Assembly: GCA_022747635.1 (NCBI GenBank)
Contig: JAKTNV010000003.1
Coordinates: 98,622,454 to 98,686,453 of the forward strand
DNA length: 64,000 nucleotides
Direction of reading: 5' to 3'
From: Hetaerina americana
Lineage: Eukaryota; Arthropoda; Insecta; Odonata; Calopterygidae
Of the stretch, positions 1-12,483 are shown piece after piece. The translations under genes and the position numbers were made by a program. Positions within the stretch are counted from its first letter, which is position 1. Each line of letters opens with the position of its first letter. The notes under the pieces were generated by a model. The model made no database searches. It was not told the DNA's origin and saw only the letters and a program-made list of their open reading frames with translations.

Positions 1-319
1 CCCTTCCACCAACCATCCACCCCACTTGACTCCCCTTTCCCTTATGTAACCGTGTAACTTTTTGCAAAATCTTCCCTCCGTCTCACAGTGCAAACACTCT
101 TTCTCACTTTCTCTTTGATCGGGGTGTTTATCAGTTACCCATTCAATGTTTACGCCCTATATTGAGAGTGATCATCCAAGAGTATTGTGTGTGAATAGCT
201 AAGTATGCGGATAAAATTTAAGCAATGACAGCTCTATTGACTCTCTGGAAAATAGCTCCGGCATTGTTTACTCTTACTGATAGTAATAAGAAGGAATTAA
301 AACTAAGTGCTGCAAAAAG

Positions 320-505
320 TACGGTTTTATAGTTACTGCTATTTTAGACAGTTACAACTGCGAATAATTAACTCCCGTAAAGAAGCTGTCAAAATAAGTG
401 ATAACTATAACACAGTATTTTATGCAGTACTGTGTTATAGTTATCGCTATTTCAGACAACAAAAATTGCGAATACTTCACTCCGGTAAAGAAGCAGTCAT
501 TTACG
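320..505 (+). repeat. diverged two-copy tandem duplication, period 108 bp
   Basis: The blocks 320-397 and 428-505 align at a constant offset of 108 bases. They share TATAGTTA-CGCTATTT-type strings, a TGCGAATA segment and a GTAAAGAAGC segment near the end. The shared reading frame produces two similar peptide halves, but I see this as a by-product of the duplication and not as a gene. The two copies differ at many sites, so the duplication is old. Confidence 0.75.
400..445. repeat. perfect 18-bp inverted repeat with a 10-nt loop
   Basis: Bases 400-417 (GATAACTATAACACAGTA) are the exact reverse complement of 428-445, separated by 418-427. It lies at the junction of the 108-bp duplication, so the right arm belongs to the second copy. 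A transcript would form a stable hairpin. It may be a miRNA-like or foldback structure, or a relic of how the duplication arose; the sequence does not decide. Confidence 0.85.
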
Positions 506-510
506 GATAA

Positions 511-1990
511 ATATATTAATAGATGATAAGTATGACCACCTAGAAATTGGTCTGGTTACAATTTGTATTGCCTGAATGTGAAGCAAAAAAATATAGTTTA
601 ATCTAAAGTTTTATGAAATATACGCATATTCTTTTTTAATACTCAATTACAGTACAGAGTTCGAATTTCGGAATTCGTCACGACCTCTTCCACAACATTA
701 ATCAGCCAAGTTTTGTTTCATATAAAGGAGTAGGTATCTTCTTGAAATAAGGCCAAAGGTGAGGAAATTTGACCGCTGGGTAGGAGGATAAGTGCCCTTT
801 GCTATAACACCTGTGATTTCCCAGGAATATCTCGTTGCTTGGATCAATCTTAGGTTCCTCTCCGGACACACACGATATCAAATCAGAATCTTTTAATCAG
901 TGGTAAGGCTTATAACCTCTAAGCCACTACTGCATAAGTTTAAAAATCTTGGCAAACATAAAAGCCAATACGTAAAGCGGATTCGATGTATTATCACTTC
1001 AGTATGTTACATTGAATATCCATTACTGTGTTTCATTAATAATGCTGAATATACCTAAAATAACATCTATGTAATATTTGATTACAGTGACACCTTCTAT
1101 ATAAAATTCCTTACATCATATTATTATATGAATCTGAGGACTAGTGAGGCATGTTAGGACTAGTAGCCCCTGCTTTACGCAACCCACAATACCCATGACA
1201 ACTATTATCGTGCAATTGATCTATAATTAGATGCATTTCCACTGAAACACTGACTTAACTACGAGAAAGGGCACTGTTAAAAGCACAGGGTTGAAAATCA
1301 TTCTCAAGGAAAGACAGAGTTACATTTTCGATTGTGCAGCAGCATTCATTGATTGTTAATTACCAACAGTTGATCTAAAACCGAGGCTATATAAAATGCA
1401 TATCATTGAGCTCTTGTGTCTCAAGTTGAGCCTGCTATATGGATGAAATTTTGTGGGAATATAAATGGCGATACGTTTGAAGATTATAACTGTAAGGTTT
1501 AACATATGCTCATCTTGGTATCGGAAAAATTAAATTAAATACCTTTTGCCACATAAATTCTCGTTTTTAAAAGCGACTAATTGTATCTCACCACCTTTTA
1601 TGCAATGTAAAAGGTACGTGGTTGTGTATTATATATATCCCTAGTGTGATCATACGATAGTGTTTCCTAGATAACAGCCAATTACCAACAATGCTGCTGG
1701 TAAACTGCATTGTTAACCATTGGAATATCATCGATTTTGATAGTGTCTATCTTTGTCTTTATATTGTTATTGAATATCATAATTATCCTGACGGTTACTC
1801 TTGTGTAGCAGAAACAAACAACAGTTAGCGGTAAATACACAAGTTTTGGGAACTAACATTAAAATATGTTAACTATTTATGCATGTATTATTTTATTTTT
1901 GTGAGAAATTATGAGTAAAGGTAGATACGGGTGCGTTCCGTGAGTATTTCAATTAAAAAAAATAAATTTATCAAAAAAATTGGACAAACA
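511..1990. other. AT-rich spacer
   Basis: No coding, RNA or repeat feature is supported here. The base composition is AT-rich with many stops in all frames, as expected for intergenic or intronic DNA. Confidence 0.6.
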
Positions 1991-2004
1991 CTTTAAATTT
2001 TCCA

Positions 2005-3030
2005 AGCTACTGTCCTTGGGTCTCTACATATTTTTTCTTGTGACTCTGCCGTGACACGCCCTGGAAGGAGTCTTTGGAGGCCCCTCGTGAGGTCTTCGTC
2101 ACGGCTGATTGGATCTTTCCTATCGGTGAAAAACGGGTTTCTTTCAGGGCTACCTTTTCCGAAAGAAACAAATAATAGTCTGTTGGGTAAGCATCAGGCC
2201 TATAGTAGGCGTGGGGCAGCGTTGGCACCTAGTGTTTGGCCAGAAATTCGCGGACTCGTAACGCGTTGTAGCAAGGGGGTTTTTCGTGATGGAGTGTCCA
2301 GATAGCGGAGATGTATTCTCTCGTCCTATTGACCCTTTTTCGGAGTCATTCCAGAATATTCACATAGTAGACAGCGTCAACTGCCTGTCATTGAGGAACA
2401 AACTCCTTATGGACCACTACTTTACTGTCGAAGAAGACAATAAGCATTATTTTCACATTTCATCTTCTCATTCTTGCCGTTTTGGTCTTGGGGGCCTGGT
2501 TAGCGTGCCACTCAGAGTTTTGGCGATTTGTTTCCGGGTCGTATTAAAAAGTCCAGGTTTCATAATCAGTGATGACGTTGTCCAAATAATCAGGTTCATT
2601 TTCAAAAAGTTGCAAAAATTCACTTAAAAATTCCACTCGGTTGGTTTTTGGACGTATGACAACATCTCGGGAACGAGCTTGTAGCACAATTTCCTCATCG
2701 CTAAATCTTCATTAGCAATGCAAAACACAACATTAGAAGATAACCTCAGTTCATTGGCAACCCCCTTGGTACTCAACCAAAGGTCAGAGTCCAAGAAATG
2801 TCGAACAGGAGCCACATCGTTTTAATTTTTGCTGGTTGACCCAGAGCGTTGGTCGACGTGAACCTCTTGCTGGCCCGCCTGTGAAACTTTTAAGCACCTC
2901 AAAACTTGTGAGTAGGGCAAAGCAGAGTCCCTGTAAGCCTCACTAATTTTTTTAGCCTCCTCAAGAGATTTTTTCAGTTTAGTACAAAACTTAATCGGGT
3001 AATGTTGCTCGATCATCGATTCCATTTTTT
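2005..3030 (-). pseudogene. decayed mariner transposase, minus strand
   Basis: Read from right to left this is a full-length but heavily mutated Tc1/mariner transposase. The N-terminal helix-turn-helix region (3025 to 2822) contains IEQHYPIKFC and a SGSTSKN echo of the usual SGRPSTSK linker. The second segment (2815-2624) has a LAMRKLCYKLVP block that corresponds to the usual LGMRKV-AKLVP. Further left come ITDYETW in place of ITGDETW (first catalytic Asp lost), LHHEKPP in place of LHHDNAP (second Asp changed to Glu), and YRPDAYPTDYYLF, which keeps the third Asp. Several stops and frameshifts interrupt it, so it cannot make transposase. I could not identify terminal inverted repeats. It is a different mariner lineage from the neighbour at 3231. 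Confidence 0.88.
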
Positions 3031-3230
3031 TTCGTTACACGGTCGGCGCGCATAGGTTTACAATAACTGACGTGCTACCGTTTTTAAATTTTTCAGAGTA
3101 CTGAGACCGGCTTCGTAAGAAAGTTTAGAGTCCCCCCCCCACCTACTCAAAGTAGTTTTATTCCACTCAAACCAAAAGGAGCGCGGCGGAACATTCAATT
3201 TCATTCTTATCAGAACATACTCTGCTAATA

Positions 3231-3262
3231 CGAGGTCTGTTCCAAAAGTGTCGCGAATTTTG
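3231..3262 (+). repeat. left terminal inverted repeat of mariner 3231-4520
   Basis: It matches the reverse complement of the right end with a few mismatches. It marks the 5' end of the element relative to the transposase reading direction. Confidence 0.85.
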
Positions 3263-3429
3263 AATTTTTTGCGGTTTCCAAACACTTGATTTCCGATTTT
3301 TTTCATTTTTTGTTGGGTTATTTTGGTACTAATGTCTCTCAAGTATGCCGCAAGGTTTGACCATTTTTAAAGTTCAGTTAAAAGCTGACAGCGGTTTTGC
3401 TTGGACGTGTTTTGGTTTGTCTTCGAGTT

Positions 3430-4483
3430 TTTCTTGGTCCAAAAATTGAATCAAAGAATCTGTATAAAATGTTGGGTGAAAAACAAAATTAAAAACGCGG
3501 ACGCATTCCAAATGATTCCTGTGGCATATTGAAAAGCTAACTTGGACCGGAGCAATGTTTATCGGTGGTAAAAAATGTTCTCAGAGGATCAAGAAGATGT
3601 GAACGACCAAGAGCAAGCCGGACGCCCGAGAACGTCAACAACAGACGCAAACATTGTTGGAGCGAAGAACATACTTTTGGCCAATCGTCAAATCACCGTT
3701 AAAGAAAATGCTGAGAACCTAAACATATCAATTGGATCGTACCATTCAATTTTTACCAATGATACACGAGTCGCTGCGAAATTTGTATCAAAATTACTCA
3801 CTCTCGAACAAAAATAGCAACGGATTAACATTGATAATGAGATGTTGGACTTCGTCCGCGACGACCCAAATTTGTCCCAGAGGGTCAAAACTGGTGAATA
3901 AACATTGGTTTATGGTTATGATAAGGAAACTGAAGCTCAATCATCCCAATGGAAGCTGCAGCACGAGCCAAGACCGAAAAAAGTGCGCTAAGTTCGGTCA
4001 AATATGAAAGTTTTGATTTCAGTTTTCTTCAAATTCGAAGGAGTGGTGTATCATGAGTTTATGGAAAATTACCTTCATGTTATGCGAAATTTGCGCGAAG
4101 CAATTAGCTATAAACACCCGGATTTGTGGAAGAACAAAAATTGGCTTTTGCACCATGAAAACGCCCCTGCTCACACGCCGTTACTTCTGTGCGAATTTTG
4201 CGCCAAAAACAACACACTGATTATGTCTCAGTCACCGTATTCCCCAGATCTGACCCCAAGTAACTTTTTCTTTTACCCGAAACTGAAGAGGCTCATGAAA
4301 GGACAACGCTACGCTACGATTGACGAGAAAAAGGCTAAATCGTTGGAGGAGCTTAACAAGATCACAAAAAATGATTTTTTTAAGTGCTTCGAGAATTGGG
4401 CACAACGTTGGCAAAAGTGTATAATATATAATTACCTTGAAGGGGACAACATAGATATTCATGAACACATAAATAATTATTGA
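3430..4483 (+). pseudogene. dead mariner transposase with all three catalytic Asp replaced
   Basis: The remnant starts with NQRICIKCWVKNKIK (helix-turn-helix), then EDVNDQEQAGRPRTSTTD (linker) and RVAAKFVSKLL. The first catalytic motif reads TGE-stop-TLVYGYD where TGDETWVYGYD is usual: Asp became Glu, the next codon is a stop and Trp became Leu. From 4004 to 4483 the C-terminal half is open. Its second motif is LLHHENAPAH (Asp to Glu) and its third is SPDLTPSNFFFY (Asp to Asn). So each member of the DDD triad is altered. Several stops and at least one frameshift occur upstream of 4004. It is a fossil that cannot catalyse transposition. Confidence 0.93.
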
Positions 4484-4488
4484 AAAAA

Positions 4489-4520
4489 CAAAAGTCGCGA
4501 TACTTTTTAAACACACCTCG
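4489..4520 (-). repeat. right terminal inverted repeat of mariner 3231-4520
   Basis: It is the inverted partner of 3231-3262 and lies just past the transposase stop at about 4483. Confidence 0.85.
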
Positions 4521-4614
4521 TTTCATTTATGAACATTATCTCAAATAGTTGCCACTTATTCCGTATCTTTACTATTTATCTTAAAATCAGTTAAACACTT
4601 ATGAAACCATAGGT

Positions 4615-4878
4615 ACAGTAATCAACCTGACAGTTAATTCGGTCGGTGATGGCAGAGTTCACCCCGTGCTAAGGCCGACGGCGCATAAAATTCACACATT
4701 AGGGTAGGGAAGTCAGTTCCTTTCCCTATACCGGTCATAGCTTTTCAGGTAGGCCTGACACCCGAAAATATACTTTGCTCGTAAGTACTAGATGGCGCCC
4801 AGGTAGGCTTGCCCGGAAATCAATCCCTGACCCACCGGTCGGTAGTCCAATCCTCTTTCCACGGACCATCGCGTCCCA
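4615..4878 (-). mobile_element. tRNA-derived SINE (family A), minus strand
   Basis: Read on the minus strand it begins GTGGGACGCGATGG near 4878, has a degraded tRNA-like head and ends with a CCGA...GGTTGATTACTGTACC tail near 4615. The same body occurs at 44296-44575 (minus) and 54072-54340 (plus), including the block around CCGGTCATAGC / CCGGTTATGCC and the stretch GGAAAGGAACTG. This copy is the most diverged of the three full-length ones; its B-box (GATTGATTTCC) is no longer a good match. Confidence 0.85.
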
Positions 4879-7800
4879 CAAATAAACGATTATAAGTCTT
4901 AGGTTCTCCTTGTGACTGCAACATCTGATGGAATGGAGGAATGACAATACTTTTATGCTTAACTGTTACCATTTATATTATGCGATGGTGACTATTTCTG
5001 CGAGAGGCGTCGTGTATAGAGCTTTGTATCGAAAAGTGTTTATCGATACTCATTTTTCAAACATATTTTATCATGCCTAAATTTCTTATATTAGTACAAA
5101 TTGTTACCTTGATTGCAACAAATATAAATTGAGTCATTGGTTTATATTTCTGTCATTTGATCATTCAATTCGCTCCTTGAGTAAGTAATGATGACGTATT
5201 AAAAGGATTAAAAGTACTGAAGATTTCAATCAATCATCGTCAAAAGTATTTCTTAAGAAATAAAGCCGAGAGAAGCCGAAAGAAGGTGCTCAACTCTAAT
5301 CAGATGCCACGGACTATTTGAAGACCAACTTATCAAAGTACAAGCTAGCGCGTGTCAAATGAAGGCGACCAATGGCCCAAAGTCCCATTGTCTGTTCTTT
5401 TTAAAACCACCCACCCATTGCAAATCTCAGCAGATATCTATGTCACCACGTAATTGCCCTTCTGAGAGACAGCATCATATTCCCATATCTCTTCATCTAC
5501 AGAGGCACTTTAAAGAGTGCGTGACATGACTGCACCAACCACTTAGGTTCTTAGAATATCTTCACTCCTTTCAAATGCGTCCATAATCTTGCTTCCCCCT
5601 TTTGAATATGACAGACTGCATCTAGTACAAGTAGCAATTTCAGTCTCTGCACGAAGTGCGATGTGCCAAGTGACTTTTCTCTAGTGGAGCTTGCGTCAGT
5701 TGATCTGCAAACTCAAATGTGTGCAATACATCTTTCTGAGTTTTATCTTTTTACCAATATGGAGCATATCATGCCTCAATATTCCAACGAGCTAACCATA
5801 TCGAATGTAATGATATTAAATCGGACAAAAACTCCGAGAATTCGAATTAACTCCAAGCTTACATACCATTATTCATTGCAATTTTATTATTTCTCTCGAA
5901 ACTGCTCAAAGAGGAGCAACAAGAAATCGTAAAAATTTATTAATTAAAAAAACTTTATCAACAATTTTTAAAAATACAAAATATATTGAAGATATATCTT
6001 AACCCAAAAAATAATGTTCCGGTGGGATTTTGGTTATTTAATATCCATAATTAATGCATTTTCATATGTCCCAAAAAAAACGTTAAGAAAAACGTTTGCA
6101 AGTAAAAAATAACATTTCTTTGCTAAATAAAACTAAAAATAAATTCAATTTTATATTTGCTAATATCCAATTTGGTATTTTATTTTCATAATAGGTTCAA
6201 CATTAATATAAATGTTCGTCATATTAAACTTATAAATGCCTCTGAGTAATATGTTTGAAATTTTTTTAAATTCGAAATAAATATTTATTCAAACTGATTT
6301 TTATCGGTTTTTCGAAATCGAAATTTTAGTTTAGTTATTTTAACTTTTGAATTTCTCTACAATTTTGCAATCAATCAATTGCAATACATTTTATATTTTA
6401 GTGGCAAGGCTGGTTTTTATCAATTGAAAAACGTTTTGAGGCCATCTTAAGAAAAAATGTACTCGGGAAAGAGTTCTATCGAAAAACAAATTTCAAGTAA
6501 ACAAATTATGCATCGGTACAATAATAATACATGTTATAATAATTCTCACTCTTCAATCTAACTCGAAAATAACATAATGGTACAATCAATAAATGTTTTT
6601 ACGGTGTTAATAAAGAAATAAAGGGGTACTAACTTGTTCTATTATTGTAGTCTGAATGCAGTGTTTTCCCTAGATCGGACATCAAGACAATTTTGAACCT
6701 TTAGGGAGTAACCATAAAATATGAAATTCGTGGGAAACTAAAACATTAAAAAACTTTCTGCTAATAAAATAATAAAATTGTCATTAAAATGGAATTATAT
6801 GGCAATACCCCTTAGTTTGTTTTCTACTTATGTCAAAGATTATATCTAATGAACATTAAAGTTGCTAGAGAACATGCCATTTGTCTTTGTGAATGATTAA
6901 CTGATGGAACACCGCAGAAAATGCCTGTATTATACCTTAGTTTCTTGATAGATGACGTTATCATTGCAAAAGTGCATGCTTGTAGAAAAATTATAGAAAA
7001 ACTTAGAATTATATAGCAATAAAATACGGACACATAACATTTTTACAATTTTGCAAATAAAAAAGCCGTGTAGTGCAACGAAAGCGGTCCTAATTTCCAA
7101 ATGTCTAGAACAACATTTTGCTATATTTACGTGAGAAAAGTGCATTTAAAAGTATGTAAAGATATTCTCTCTTTATGTTTTCCAGGTTCAATAGTTTTTA
7201 GGTCTTTTATCCCCGGTACTCTATTCGGAGCCCCCATTTAAATATCGGAAGGGTAACTAAAATTTAAAAATAGAAAAATAAACTAAATAAAAATTTTGAT
7301 ATTTATGGCACAATTAAATTAAACTTATTCACAATACTTGGCTCCTGCCATCAATTATTCGTCAGTATCCGAGCGAGACGAGTCTTGGTGCACTGAAATC
7401 CTCGTATTAATACTTACTAGATTCGTTTCCAATGAACCATTTTCTATTTCATCCATTAAACCGAAAACTAAAATCTCCAACCTACTTAGCCATTAGAGAA
7501 GGTAAAAAAGTGGTACATTGTTACGTTTTATCACGAGATATTTGCAAAAAAATATACTCTCACAAAATCTTTATCATTACTGAATTATTTTCCACCCATT
7601 AAATTTATATTTTCATCAAAAAGTTCAATGATTCCATTCTCGATTTCTGCATACCTTTTCTCATTTTTGTCCCAGAGTACCCTTTCGCAACCTCACCATT
7701 GGAGTTATACTCCACCTGAACACATATTACCCCCCTTACACCCACTTGAGCGTGTTTTGTTCCACACGCTCATACCTTGACCCCTTCGTCGTCACTTAAC

Positions 7801-9060
7801 CTATACCCACGATAATTTTTCAGAGTTCGAGCAGCAACTTATTCAAGCCAGTAACTTACACTTTTGACCCACTATGATTCTGCCAAAGTAGCCGTTTCGT
7901 GGAAACAAAGTCTGTCCTCAATATAACACGAGTCACATGATTCAAAACTAAGTATTTACCACGAAAGATTCTCCATTTCCTACTATCCACCTTTTCCTAG
8001 AACATCTTGCAAATACAAATGCTATCGAAAATATACATAATAAATTATGACTATAATTGCAATAAAGCATGTAAAATTGTTTTAAACTTCATTTATCATC
8101 AGTTTTCCCCGTACTCCATGATTACGCATGGCGTAACATGCACAAAGACACACAAAAAATATATCCATGCAAGAAGAAAAACCATGAATATGGAAGCCAA
8201 ATTTATTACGTGAATTTTGCCAGCAGTGAAGAATTTTAATTGATAAAATTAGGGTGAAATTACAACCTAAGCAGAGTGGTTTGAAAACCTGGGCCTCATC
8301 TTCCGCAAAAGAATGTTAAAAAATATTCAACCTTTATTTCAAGAAGCTTGGGGTAATAATAAAGTACCTATCACTGGGTATGTAACTTCGGTCTACTTTA
8401 TGGTTAAGATGGCTCTGGCCGTTACTCTACTTCGACTTAAGTAACCTTACCAGCAGCACGTAAGGGAGTGTTTTAAACTCCCAATTATAGAGAAACTTAA
8501 CTCCATGAAGAGAGTGCTTATGAGCGCGAGGCACTCTTTCAGAGCGCTTTTAAGGGCAAATTACTGGCACCTCTAAGGATTAAAATAATTACTCAAAATC
8601 CTCTCGCGTTTTAAAACCATAGTAATTTCACTTTGAATGCCTTTATTAGTGTTATTTCTGAAATTCTATTTTCATAATGTCTAAAAGGTCCTTTAATGCA
8701 TTTTCAGTTCAAATCAATTCTCTCAATTCATGTAGTATTTTAACAATAACAGGTGCATCATTTTGAAATGTTGGTTCCAAGCTCAGACAAATGTTACCGC
8801 ATGCATTAGTCAATGCTCAACAGCTCCTCAACCCAGGGTTTGAATGAAAAGTTAGGTTACCCTGATGTATTTTCGAGGGTGATGCACACTCCCCTCAGCA
8901 CTTCAAGAACGAACAAAGTGGTTTCGGCTTATTTCCATTACCAGCGTATTTTGTAACCTATGTTGTCTCAAAGTCATGAAATTTATGTCTTCATTTCACC
9001 CGCACACTCCTATTTGATATAAGATTATCACCCAATCCTTCTTATCGCCCACCCCTTATT
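4879..9060. other. AT-rich spacer, no gene seen
   Basis: Short open frames occur, but none resembles a known family and none shows codon-like bias. From about 7640 to 7900 the DNA becomes C-richer, and 8390-8600 is of mixed composition; neither holds a feature I can name. Confidence 0.55.
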
Positions 9061-9410
9061 CTCATCCTCGTGTCCAAAACTCCAAAGAGTTCAGTTATTC
9101 TTACACTTAACTTTTTCCTGTTCGTGCTTCTCTTTCAATTTCCAAGTCCTCGACCGTCAAGTCAGAGGCGAGGTTGCCCAATGTCCTTGACCCTCCCTGA
9201 AGAACCGCGAAGGAATCCAAGATGGCTGGAAAGGACTGAATTCTTGTCCAGCCCAACCTTTTTCCCCTCGCCCGCCTACTTCCCTCCCCCTTTTCTCGTG
9301 AGTAGCCCACTTCCTTTCAACAACCATTTTGGAAATGATGCAGAGATAAAGGTAATCTCTAGGGGTTTTAGGCCGGTAAAATTCAGAAGCAATCGCGGTA
9401 TATGGTGACC
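9061..9410. other. C-rich segment containing an AAGATGGC motif
   Basis: The segment is CT-rich and therefore open in one frame for about 110 codons (plus strand), but the translation is low-complexity Ser/Pro/Phe. AAGATGGC near 9220 matches the core of the YY1/Pho binding site. I do not call a gene. Confidence 0.3.
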
Positions 9411-12400
9411 ATATTATTATACATTTTACTTAACCGAGTTCAAAACCTTATATATTTTAATTTAATTTTTGAAACCTTGGAGAAGCCATCAAAATGTATA
9501 TAGTTTTTCATTTCGTGTAATAATTGTTCCATAATTTAAAGGGTTAACACAATTTTAAAAAAACACGTTATTATTGACTATATACTGGTGAACTAATTAG
9601 AAGTCTATATTGAAAATGTAGTGAATCAACCGGTTTTCTTTTTATGCTTATTTGAAAAATCCAATATACGCAGTTTTATTCATCGTACGTTAATTACAAA
9701 TCTAAAAAGCGAATGAACCAAAAATAAATGAATTGTCTGCAGCCAAAAAAAGGTTTTTAAATCATCCATTTTATTATATATTCTTGATTATACTCCATTA
9801 TAACATCCACAATTACATCCTAAAACCCACAGTCAATCTTTATCGCCTTGATAAAACAACTAAGTTTTTCAGTCATGCACACACCAGGCTCCATTTTCAT
9901 ATTTTCCCTCAATCTTCCTTAATTTACGTCCAAATAGTTACTACTTCCCTTCTTGGCGAGGATACCCTGAATAGTAAAAGTTTCATTCATCTCTTCTTTT
10001 ATAATATTTGGGTCTTTGACACATAGATACGGAATAATTTCAAAATTTCTTTAAACTTTGCCTTTACCTATGCACGTTTAATCTAGCTTTTTAGGAGCCT
10101 GACAACTTTGTTTTACTTGCTGATATTTATCCCTGAACAAATATTAATGTGCTCATATGTTATTATGACGCTTTGGATGTTTGGCAAATCACTGATTGAT
10201 CATTCACAAACATAACTGATTTTATTAGGTGCCAACTGACTTTCATTCCCATGCTCAGTTTCTTCAATGCCTTTTTCAAATTCATTCAACTAGATGGCCA
10301 TTATTAATGAAAACGTATTGATGACGTATTAATGAAAACTGTTGTCTTTCTCTTTATCCTAACAGCATCATACGGATTTTCAATCCACTACTTAAAACTG
10401 AGCTGTGTGACATATGTTCAGTTTACGGATAATTGGCCTATTTCTTCAATCTCTTTCTATCTACTGAAATAGAATAATCATATCTCCTCATGTTACTCTA
10501 TTAATATTCCTATTAAATTCTATAAAGCAAATAAATCCTGGCTATTTGTGTCCTATGTTCCTATTGAGTTTGTTATCTTATTACTGCTGTGGTACCACGG
10601 GTGTCTTTCTGCTCCTGGAACCCAAAATGTGTATTCCTCCCAAAAATTGTTTCGGTCGATTCTTTAATGGATTGTAAGTGCTACATTGTCATTGTGTGAA
10701 AAATTGAACTTGTTTTTTCTATATTTATCCCATACAGCATTTTCCCTCTTTATAGGATAGGAACTAACACTTATCTAAAAAAATCATCTAGAAAAATGCC
10801 TCCAACATAAATAATACAAGTTAACCTATAAAAATTCTCCTTCAACGTTTTATTTAATTTAAAGGGGTGTCGCGGTATTTTATCAATACACACTATGTAG
10901 ATTCCATACACTTTATTTTTTATGGTTTAGTAATGTTGCAATTTTAACGTTGAATTTTTCCATTAATTATTACCTTTTGATTATTTTTACCTGTACAAAA
11001 CATACGACTTTTGTACTTGTTACTAAGTTCCTCCAAGTTCATTCAATTATCAACTACATGATGGTCATGACGTTTTTATTGAAGATATTTGCGAATAAAA
11101 ATGACGGTCGTATGGTGCCGCACCTATAGAAGCAAATCTTATTGCATGCAAAGAAAAATCGGAAAACTTTTTGGAAGAAATACGTGCAAGTAAACGGATA
11201 GCTTGTTATTCCGACGATGCTGTGTTCCCAACCGGGAATTTAAAGGGAAGGTGAGGACAAAGGACACCATGAGATATCTTAAAGGGAACTCATGGGTGGC
11301 GGACATGTCAGGAGTTTTTTTCGCTAGGCACTATATGGCAGGTGAATCGGTGTCATAAAATAGGGAGCCTAGTAAGGACAGCGGCGAAGATAGTGCTTTC
11401 TGTTTCGTATCCCAAACCCTCCAGTGAAGCGAAATAATAATAAAATGATGAGAAAATTTAAGGACAAGGGGAAGTTTAAGTGGCCATGCCATCCCGCCTA
11501 TCCAAATAAGTACTTGTCCTCATAAAGCGCATTCATAACGCATTAAGCGGCGAAAAATAGCAATGCTTTTAATAATTGTATTTGATTCTGATATAGAAGA
11601 ATTACGAATTAAATATAATAGTATTATGCAAATGAGTTAAATGTACAAAATAAGTGATACACATTTAAAAATATATCTCCATTTACATAAATATTTGGTT
11701 TCATTCAAATATTCCCGGCAAAAATTATTAGTAAATATGTTTAGGTTTTTACGCCAATACGGTAGTAAATACGTATTGTTTTGGTTAAATTATTAGCAAT
11801 CCACCCACATGTTATTGAAACTTTACTCTGAAGGAAAAAATAATGTTAAAATTATTCACAACGGAAATATTCTCCGAGTATTTTATCTAAGATTGTATTG
11901 ATATTTCTAGGGCTTAGTAATTCAAAGAAAGTAATATTGAAAAAGATTGAATTAAAATTAAATTGTTTAGCATAATGTTATTAAATTTTGATTGAAATAG
12001 ACCTTCACGAAAAAAAATAATGTTAAATGCAAAATAATTATAGTATTTTATGCGAATTACAGTTACACGACTGAACAAAACTTTCTATAAAAATCACAGT
12101 TGGGATTACCATTTCGGCTCCTGGACACATTTATCAAAAATGTTGTAATGTCTGAAAGATCTAAAAACTTGAGCTTTCAATAGCGTGGGCATCGCTATAG
12201 AAAGGTTATCTCAAGAATAGTGTGATAGATCGCATTGTCATGAAATAAAGCGCGACGTTAAAACCAATGCAACAAAGCATAGAGATTGAATGCACGAGAT
12301 TAGCAGCTGAACCGAAATGAAGGCTATAAGAAAGTAGGTTTTACCGATGGTTACGCAGGGGTGGGAAAGAATAAGAAGAGAGAATGCGGCAGGGTGCCGC

Positions 12401-12459
12401 GACAGGACTTTCCGGGGCTTACATGCATACGCCTAACTGAGACCAATTGTTCTTTGCAG
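9411..12459. other. AT-rich spacer
   Basis: No gene is supported. The stretch 11090-11420 is of higher complexity and GC content than its surroundings but matches nothing I recognise. Confidence 0.5.
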
Positions 12460-12483
12460 GAAAGGAGAACAATTCACAGTGAG
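12460..12483 (+). other. candidate 24-nt micro-exon
   Basis: A textbook branch-point string (GCCTAACTGA, 12431-12440) is followed by a pyrimidine tract and TTTGCAG ending at 12459. After 24 bases comes GAG and the strong donor GTACGT at 12484. Together these make a complete micro-exon signature. The exon could encode eight codons in frame, but no coding partner is known. The arms AATTGTTCT and AGAACAATT form a perfect 9-bp hairpin around the acceptor, which could mask it. Only splice-site strings support the call. Confidence 0.35.

Larger units (their letters stand above)
3231..4520 (+). mobile_element. mariner element with both terminal inverted repeats, 1290 bp
   Basis: The ends are imperfect inverted repeats of about 32 bp. 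The left begins CGAGGTCTGTTCC at 3231 and the right, read on the minus strand, begins CGAGGTGTGTTTA at 4520. The two agree over most positions, including a TCGCGA core. The total of 1290 bp is the normal mariner length. The left flank is TA, the expected target duplication; the right flank is TT, so the duplication has decayed. The element abuts the older minus-strand mariner, which suggests insertion into or beside it. Confidence 0.92.

Noticed and set aside
2286..2627. 113-codon plus-strand frame
   Set aside because: It is the antisense shadow of the minus-strand mariner relic, whose catalytic motifs are readable on the other strand.
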